Assembly: GCA_937915915.1 (NCBI GenBank)
Contig: CALGGN010000366.1
Coordinates: 1-7,834 of the forward strand
Length of the DNA stretch: 7,834 bases
From: an uncultured Selenomonas sp.
GTDB taxonomy: Bacteria > Bacillota > Negativicutes > Selenomonadales > Selenomonadaceae
Direction: 5' to 3'
Positions 4,537 through 7,834 of this stretch are shown piece by piece. A model generated the notes under the pieces. That model searched no databases and was not told the origin of the DNA. It saw only the letters and a program-made list of their open reading frames with translations. The first letter of the stretch is position 1; the number at the start of each line of letters is the position of its first letter. The position numbers were made by a program, and so were the translations under genes.

Positions 4537-6063
4537 TCACAATTCCTCAGGGAAAAATTTTTCCAGCACCTGTTTCTCCGACGGTTTGCCCAAATAGGAG
4601 CCAAGGAGAAAGAAAATCAGGGAACAGGTGATGCCGATGGTGATCTGATGCAGCTCCATGATTTTGAAGCCCGTCCCCTGGGCAAGACAGTAAACGATTG
4701 TGCCGCCGCCCATGGAGAGGAATGCGCCCAAGCGGTTGGCCCTGCGCCAAAAAAGCCCCAGCAGAAGCGTCCAAAAGAAAGCGGTTTCTAAACCGCCGAA
4801 GGCGAACATATTGATGAGCCAGATGAGGCTTGGCGGCGTGAGCGCTATCACGAACACGACAGCTCCGATGACTGCCGTCGCCACTATGCTGAGCAGGCGG
4901 ATCTGTCCCGTGCTCACCTCACGGTTCCGCTTTTCCTGATAGTGCAGGTACACATCCTTGATGATAGCGGAGGATGCGACGATGAGCAGCCCGGAAATCG
5001 TGGAGATGGAGGCCGCCAAAGGACCGATGATGGCAAGTCCCACAAGGCTTTGCGGCATGACGGTCACGATGGTCGTCGGGATGATGTTGTCCACGCCGCC
5101 ATAACTGGCGAGGTCGCCTGTCAGTACACCGTGCGCAAGGATGCCCGTGAAGTTGATGCCGATATTCATGAAGCCGATGACCACCGTTCCGATGAGCATC
5201 GCATGGTGCAGCCCCTTGGTATCCTTGTAGCTGATGCCGCGCACCACGGACTGCGGCAGCGCAATCGTGCAGATTCCCACCAGAATCCACTGCGTCAAGT
5301 AGATGCCCCAAGGCATTTTTCCCGCAGAAAACGGTTCCAGCATCTGCGGCTCATGCACCCGGATATGCTCCATGACCGCCGCATAGCCGCCGCCCGCCTC
5401 CAATACATAGTACAGCAGCAGTGCAATGCCGATCATCATCATGATGGCACAGCAGGTATCCGTCAAAGCCACCGCACGGAACCCGCCGATCGATGTATAG
5501 ATGACCACCACCAGCCCGAAGAGCACAAGTCCCATCTCATAGCTGTAGCCTGTCACTGCAGCAAAGAGCTTCGCTCCTCCCACGAACTGCGCGGTCATGG
5601 TGCCGCAGAAAAAGAGCACGATGATGAATGCCGCCATGCCCGCGATGAAGTCCGACCGGAAGCGCTCCCGAATGATGTCCACCACGGTCACCGCATGGAA
5701 CTTGCGGGAAAGCAGCGCCACACGCTTGCCGAAGATGCCCAGCACCAGAAAGATGGCCGTGACCTGCACCACCGCCATGTAAATCCAGCCGAAGCCCACC
5801 TGCCATGCCATCCCCGGCCCGCCCACAAAGGAGCTCACGGAGCTGTAAGTGGCCACTGTGGTCATGGCCAGCACGAAGCCTCCCAGATCATGGTTGCCGA
5901 TAAAGTACTGCTGCACGAAATTGCTTCCAAATCCCGTTCGCTGCTGATAGCGCACGAAAAGGCTGATGCCTACCATGCCGAACATGAAAACCAAAAGCGG
6001 CAAGAGCGTGGAAAGATGACCCGTCTCAGCCACGAGGCTCCGCCCCCCTTCCATCAGGGGCAT
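4537..6063 (-). CDS. panF: Sodium/pantothenate symporter
   Basis: PanF imports pantothenate, the coenzyme A precursor, with sodium ions and belongs to the sodium:solute symporter (SSS) family. The 508-residue protein has about 13 hydrophobic segments and matches PanF in blocks known from the E. coli protein: YFIGN (55-59) followed by L-A-M-T-T-V-A-T-Y-S-S-V-S-S-F-V-G-G-P-G, then T-x-Q-F-V-G-G-A-K-L, Y-T-S-I-G-G-F-R-A-V-x-L-x-D-T, V-V-R-G-I-S-Y-K-D-T-K, A-A-S-I-S-T-I-S-G-L-L, A-I-I-K-D-V-Y-L and F-G-G-L-E-T-A-F. The start at ATG 6063 is supported by GGAGG six bases upstream. The frame extends to 6096 but only to a GTG without such a site. It overlaps the end of yhdT by 38 bp, and the order yhdT-panF is the classic arrangement. 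It overlaps or abuts the downstream peptidase-like gene, so the three genes form one operon. Confidence 0.93.
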   Translation of the reverse strand: MPLMEGGRSLVAETGHLSTLLPLLVFMFGMVGISLFVRYQQRTGFGSNFVQQYFIGNHDLGGFVLAMTTVATYSSVSSFVGGPGMAWQVGFGWIYMAVVQVTAIFLVLGIFGKRVALLSRKFHAVTVVDIIRERFRSDFIAGMAAFIIVLFFCGTMTAQFVGGAKLFAAVTGYSYEMGLVLFGLVVVIYTSIGGFRAVALTDTCCAIMMMIGIALLLYYVLEAGGGYAAVMEHIRVHEPQMLEPFSAGKMPWGIYLTQWILVGICTIALPQSVVRGISYKDTKGLHHAMLIGTVVIGFMNIGINFTGILAHGVLTGDLASYGGVDNIIPTTIVTVMPQSLVGLAIIGPLAASISTISGLLIVASSAIIKDVYLHYQEKRNREVSTGQIRLLSIVATAVIGAVVFVIALTPPSLIWLINMFAFGGLETAFFWTLLLGLFWRRANRLGAFLSMGGGTIVYCLAQGTGFKIMELHQITIGITCSLIFFLLGSYLGKPSEKQVLEKFFPEEL

Positions 6064-6304
6064 GCTGCTCCTCCAAGGCCATATCCCGGAACACAAAGCC
6101 CGTCAGGAGCTTCACCAAGACGATAGCCGCCGCCCAGACGCCAAGGCTCGAGGTCACGACCCAAAGCGGCAGTCCGCACACCTCCAGATCCAGCTGCGCC
6201 GCCCCAAAGCCCGCGACCAGCCAGAACAGGATCAGCGCCAGCAGCGCCAGCCCCGTAAATCCGGCCTCCCGCCGCACCTGCGCATATTTCTCCTTTTCTG
6301 TCAT
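6026..6304 (-). CDS. yhdT: YhdT-family (DUF997) small membrane protein, PanF partner
   Basis: A 92-residue protein with two membrane segments (about residues 14-34 and 44-66) ending F-R-D-M-A-L-E-E, a clear counterpart of the Y-R-D-I-P-L-E end of E. coli YhdT. YhdT is encoded just upstream of panF in many bacteria and is thought to assist the pantothenate symporter, though its biochemical role is not settled. The N-terminus T-E-K-E-K-Y-A-Q-V-R-R-E-A is a charged cytoplasmic helix typical of the family. I chose the ATG at 6304, with a GGAAGGATGG purine stretch eight or more bases upstream. An ATG at 6316 overlaps that stretch and is less likely, and the frame is open up to 6355. Its last 38 bp overlap panF. 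A candidate promoter lies at 6420-6448. Confidence 0.85.
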   Translation of the reverse strand: MTEKEKYAQVRREAGFTGLALLALILFWLVAGFGAAQLDLEVCGLPLWVVTSSLGVWAAAIVLVKLLTGFVFRDMALEEQHAPDGRGAEPRG

Positions 6305-6419
6305 ATAAAAAGCCATCCTTCCCCACACTGTACAAGATACCACGCAAGACGTCATTTCGCATCCCTAAAGAGCTTTGCTTCGCGTCGCTGCGCCCATGCC
6401 GCGTTTCGGCAATGCCCCC

Positions 6420-6448
6420 ATTGTACCACAAAAGCCGCAGCGCAACAA
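6420..6448 (-). promoter_or_regulatory. Candidate promoter for the yhdT-panF operon
   Basis: On the minus strand TTGTTG (6443-6448) and TACAAT (6420-6425) are separated by 17 bases. The -10 matches consensus at five of six positions; the -35 is weaker. The leader would be about 110 nt and contains a small TGCCG/CGGCA hairpin near 6400-6415. The -35 bases fall inside the loop of the larE terminator, so terminator and promoter are superimposed. Confidence 0.4.
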
Positions 6449-6456
6449 CTGCGGCT
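6430..6456 (-). terminator. Intrinsic terminator of larE
   Basis: Arms AGCCGCAG (6433-6440) and CTGCGGCT (6449-6456) form a perfect 8-bp GC-rich stem with an 8-nt loop, followed on the minus strand by TTTT (6430-6433, the first T being also the last stem base). It lies about 50 bp after the larE stop codon. The short T run suggests incomplete termination and so possible read-through into yhdT-panF. Confidence 0.6.
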
Positions 6457-6504
6457 CCTGCAATCCGCGAAAATCCGGCATGACCCGCAGCAAACAGCGA
6501 GCAC

Positions 6505-7326
6505 TCATCCATTTCCCCTGCCCAAAGCCTCGTTCATGCTGCCCGTGCGGTATCCCTGCAGATCAAGCGTCACATAGGAAAATCCGAGTGCTTTGCAATG
6601 CGCTGCGACCTTTTCCCGCAGTGCATGTTCCATGAAGCGGCGGAAGTCCTCCGGCAGGATCTCGATGCGCGCCATCGTCCCATGGATGCGCACGCGGTAC
6701 TGGCGGAATCCGAGTGTCTGCAAAAGCTCCTCCGCCTGCTCCACCATGCCGAGTTTTTCTGCCGTGATGCTTTCCCCATAGGCAAAACGCGAGGCAAGGC
6801 AGGCAAAGGAGGGCTTGTCCCATGTGGGAAGCCCCATCTCCCTAGAAAGCTCCCGTATCTCCGACTTCCAAAGCCCGACCTGCCGGAGCGGGCTCCGGAT
6901 GCCCAGCTCCGCGATGGCCTGCATCCCCGGCCGGTAGTCCCCGTTATCGTCCAGATTCGAGCCTTCGGCAAGGCATGCCATGCCCTCCTGCTCTGCCACC
7001 TGCATCATCTTCTCGAACAAGGCGCGCTTGCAGAGATAGCAGCGATGTTTCGGGTTCTTCCGAATCGCTTCCGCCTTCAGCTCCTCCGCGTCGCAGGCGA
7101 TCTGCCGGATGCCCTCGCTCTCGCAGAAGGCCCGCGCCTCCTCCGCCTCCCGCTTCGGAAAGAAGTCCGAGTTTGCCGTCACCGCGACCACGTTCTCCAC
7201 ACCCAGCGCATCCTTCGCGCTTTTCAGCAAAAAAGTCGAATCCACGCCGCCTGAAAAGGCGACCGCCACCGTTCCGTATTCCCTCAGGCACGCCCGCAGC
7301 GCGTCCCGTTTGTCTTCGAGTCCCAC
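6505..7326 (-). CDS. larE: ATP-dependent sacrificial sulfur transferase LarE
   Basis: LarE adenylates a carboxylate of the pyridinium biscarboxylate mononucleotide and donates sulfur from its own cysteine, a step in making the nickel-pincer nucleotide cofactor of lactate racemase (LarA) and related enzymes; it acts in the cytoplasm. The 273-residue protein has the PP-loop SGGVDS (25-30), a TANSDF segment, RCYLCK (95-100, a CxxC pair), EGSNLDD (121-127), and KPSFACLASR with the cysteine at residue 176. The sacrificial Cys of Lactobacillus plantarum LarE is also Cys176, which supports both the assignment and the start. The start is a GTG at 7326, preceded by GGGGGTGA at ideal distance; the frame is open to 7428, but that part is unlike LarE. 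The CxxC pair near residue 96 is worth noting, since some LarE proteins use a Fe-S cluster instead of sacrificing Cys. No larA, larB or larC adjoins. A short terminator follows. Confidence 0.92.
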   Translation of the reverse strand: MGLEDKRDALRACLREYGTVAVAFSGGVDSTFLLKSAKDALGVENVVAVTANSDFFPKREAEEARAFCESEGIRQIACDAEELKAEAIRKNPKHRCYLCKRALFEKMMQVAEQEGMACLAEGSNLDDNGDYRPGMQAIAELGIRSPLRQVGLWKSEIRELSREMGLPTWDKPSFACLASRFAYGESITAEKLGMVEQAEELLQTLGFRQYRVRIHGTMARIEILPEDFRRFMEHALREKVAAHCKALGFSYVTLDLQGYRTGSMNEALGRGNG

Positions 7327-7368
7327 AAAATCACCCCCTGTCTTTATTTCTATTGCAGCCGCATCTCT

Positions 7369-7390
7369 TCCTGCCGGGCAGGATTTTTTT
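7369..7390 (+). terminator. Terminator-like hairpin with T run on the plus strand, in the larE upstream region
   Basis: TCCTGCC (7369-7375) and GGCAGGA (7377-7383) form a perfect inverted repeat followed at once by seven T (7384-7390) on the plus strand, which is the form of an intrinsic terminator. No plus-strand gene precedes it; the only plus-strand transcript it could end is one running antisense to larE. On the minus strand the hairpin lies in the larE leader, preceded by A residues, and could be a 5' stabilising stem. Confidence 0.5.
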
Positions 7391-7403
7391 CTGTCCTTGA
7401 CGA

Positions 7404-7414
7404 AGTATATACCA
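7404..7414 (-). promoter_or_regulatory. Weak extended -10 candidate for larE
   Basis: The minus strand reads TGGTATATACT here, giving a TGn extended -10 with TATATA (7406-7411) or TATACT. No convincing -35 was found at the right distance. On the other strand TTGACG (7397-7402) is a fair -35 for the divergent small membrane gene, but its -10 (near 7420) is poor. Both calls are tentative. Confidence 0.25.
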
Positions 7415-7436
7415 ACTGATTTATGCAAGGGATGTG

Positions 7437-7718
7437 ATGCCTGTGAAACTGCGAAAACACGCCGACAAGATCGCGTACTTTTTCATTGCCTTCGCCATCC
7501 TGCTGCTCCTGCGCGCCTTTTCCTGCACGCCGGGCACACCGGTCTCCCTCATCCTGCTCTACGTTTCCATCGCCCTCTCTCTTCTGTCCAGCAACGTGCC
7601 AAGGGTGCTGGACATCCCCCTGCACTATGCCTACCCCGTCAAATGCGTGGAATACTTCACTTTTTGCGTCTCCGTCGTCTGCTTCATCGCCCTTTGCCTG
7701 CACCATATCTGGCAATAA
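7437..7718 (+). CDS. Small three-helix membrane protein of unknown function
   Basis: I do not recognise this 93-residue protein. A basic start (KLRKHADK) is followed by three hydrophobic segments at about 12-28, 34-51 and 73-91, with a short polar loop N53-VPRVLD-I60 and a P-rich turn between helices 2 and 3. It has five cysteines (C30, C70, C77, C82, C87), several of them inside or next to the last helix. The ATG at 7437 has AGGG five bases upstream; a GTG at 7434 is too close to it and a GTG at 7446 is possible. It is divergent from larE and followed by another plus-strand gene at 7818. Its transmembrane character and codon pattern argue that it is real despite its size. A membrane-anchored accessory protein is as far as the sequence allows. 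Confidence 0.62.
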   Translation: MPVKLRKHADKIAYFFIAFAILLLLRAFSCTPGTPVSLILLYVSIALSLLSSNVPRVLDIPLHYAYPVKCVEYFTFCVSVVCFIALCLHHIWQ

Positions 7719-7817
7719 GGCACTTCCCGCAAAGCAAAAACAGCGCAAAAAACAGGAGACCGTTGCCTAGTATAACACGTTTTAAATAACTTGCTGTTTC
7801 ACGTAGGATAAATTTTC
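7719..7817. other. Short intergenic stretch with AT-rich promoter-like sequence
   Basis: These 99 bp hold A-rich imperfect repeats (GCAAAAACA then GCAAAAAACA, about 7735-7755) and an AT-rich segment with TTGCCT (7763-7768) and TATAAC (7771-7776). Neither pair gives a properly spaced promoter. No T-run terminator for the small membrane gene was found. AGGA at 7805-7808 is the likely ribosome site for the next gene. Confidence 0.35.
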
Positions 7818-7834
7818 ATGAACAAGGATGAGGA
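7818..7834 (+). CDS. Start of a further gene, cut by the window edge
   Basis: An ATG at 7818 with AGGA ten bases upstream opens a frame reading M-N-K-D-E before the sequence ends. Too little is visible to say what it encodes. The AT-rich region ahead of it and the ribosome site make a real start plausible. Confidence 0.4.

Noticed and set aside
4942..6126. Long open frame (394 codons) on the plus strand opposite panF
   Set aside because: It is the antisense shadow of a strongly recognisable panF/yhdT; its translation is His/Arg/Asp-rich low-complexity with no family features.
6305..6504. Possible coding extension (frame 6054-6512, minus) upstream of yhdT
   Set aside because: The frame overlaps yhdT in another phase, shows no family features and runs through the larE terminator.
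7327..7428. Longer LarE N-terminus (34 extra residues)
   Set aside because: GTG 7326 has a strong ribosome site and places the sacrificial cysteine at residue 176 as in the characterised enzyme; the extension covers the leader and its hairpin.
1..7834. CRISPR array, tRNA, rRNA, insertion sequence or phage genes
   Set aside because: No regularly spaced repeats, cloverleaf-like sequences, transposase motifs or terminal inverted repeats were seen.

Overview
The window reads as a piece of an anaerobic, low-oxygen-adapted Firmicute, most likely of the Negativicutes (Selenomonas-like). This rests on moderately GC-rich genes with AT-rich intergenic regions, clear GGAGG ribosome binding sites, an archaeal-type split glutamate synthase, an ANTAR response regulator, anaerobic NrdG, LarE and a yhdT-panF pair. 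The taxonomic call is an inference from gene content, not from a marker gene. The window looks like an ordinary metabolic/accessory stretch rather than a mobile element: no transposase, phage gene, CRISPR array, tRNA or rRNA was seen.

Layout. (1) Positions 1-1548, minus strand: a stand-alone glutamine amidotransferase subunit of a split glutamate synthase (442-1548), overlapped by the start of the next subunit (1-454). That second reading frame starts as a 4Fe-4S ferredoxin-type glutamate synthase protein, but after about residue 79 it continues in frame as a piece of DNA polymerase III alpha (DnaE). This is the most striking oddity in the window and is either a chimeric join (assembly or amplification) or a real gene fusion. 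(2) 1549-1812: a 264-bp AT-rich divergent control region with two TGTATACA palindromes 32 bp apart, a 17-bp inverted repeat next to a good minus-strand promoter, and a 15-bp direct repeat. (3) 1813-2391, plus: a response regulator with a C-terminal ANTAR RNA-binding domain. It is divergent from the glutamate synthase genes and so is a candidate regulator of them; its receiver domain lacks some standard switch residues. (4) 2399-3190, minus: a TSUP (TauE/SafE-type) membrane transporter, convergent with the regulator. (5) 3351-3851, plus: NrdG, the radical-SAM activase of anaerobic ribonucleotide reductase, without nrdD beside it.

(6) 3881-6304, minus: an operon yhdT-panF-(C39/papain-like protein). 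YhdT and PanF are the familiar pair for sodium-driven pantothenate uptake. The third gene encodes an unrecognised 207-residue protein with a Cys/His arrangement like C39-type cysteine peptidases. (7) 6505-7326, minus: LarE, the sacrificial sulfur transferase for the nickel-pincer nucleotide cofactor of lactate racemase and related enzymes. It is followed by a short intrinsic terminator whose loop also supplies part of a candidate promoter for yhdT. (8) 7437-7718, plus: a 93-residue three-helix membrane protein of unknown function, then the first codons of another plus-strand gene at 7818.

Together the genes concern nitrogen assimilation (glutamate synthase plus ANTAR regulator), cofactor supply (pantothenate, nickel-pincer nucleotide), anaerobic deoxynucleotide synthesis and organic/sulfur anion transport. 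No wholly new system is evident. The best leads are the glutamate synthase/DnaE junction, the ANTAR-controlled divergent region and the peptidase-like partner of PanF.
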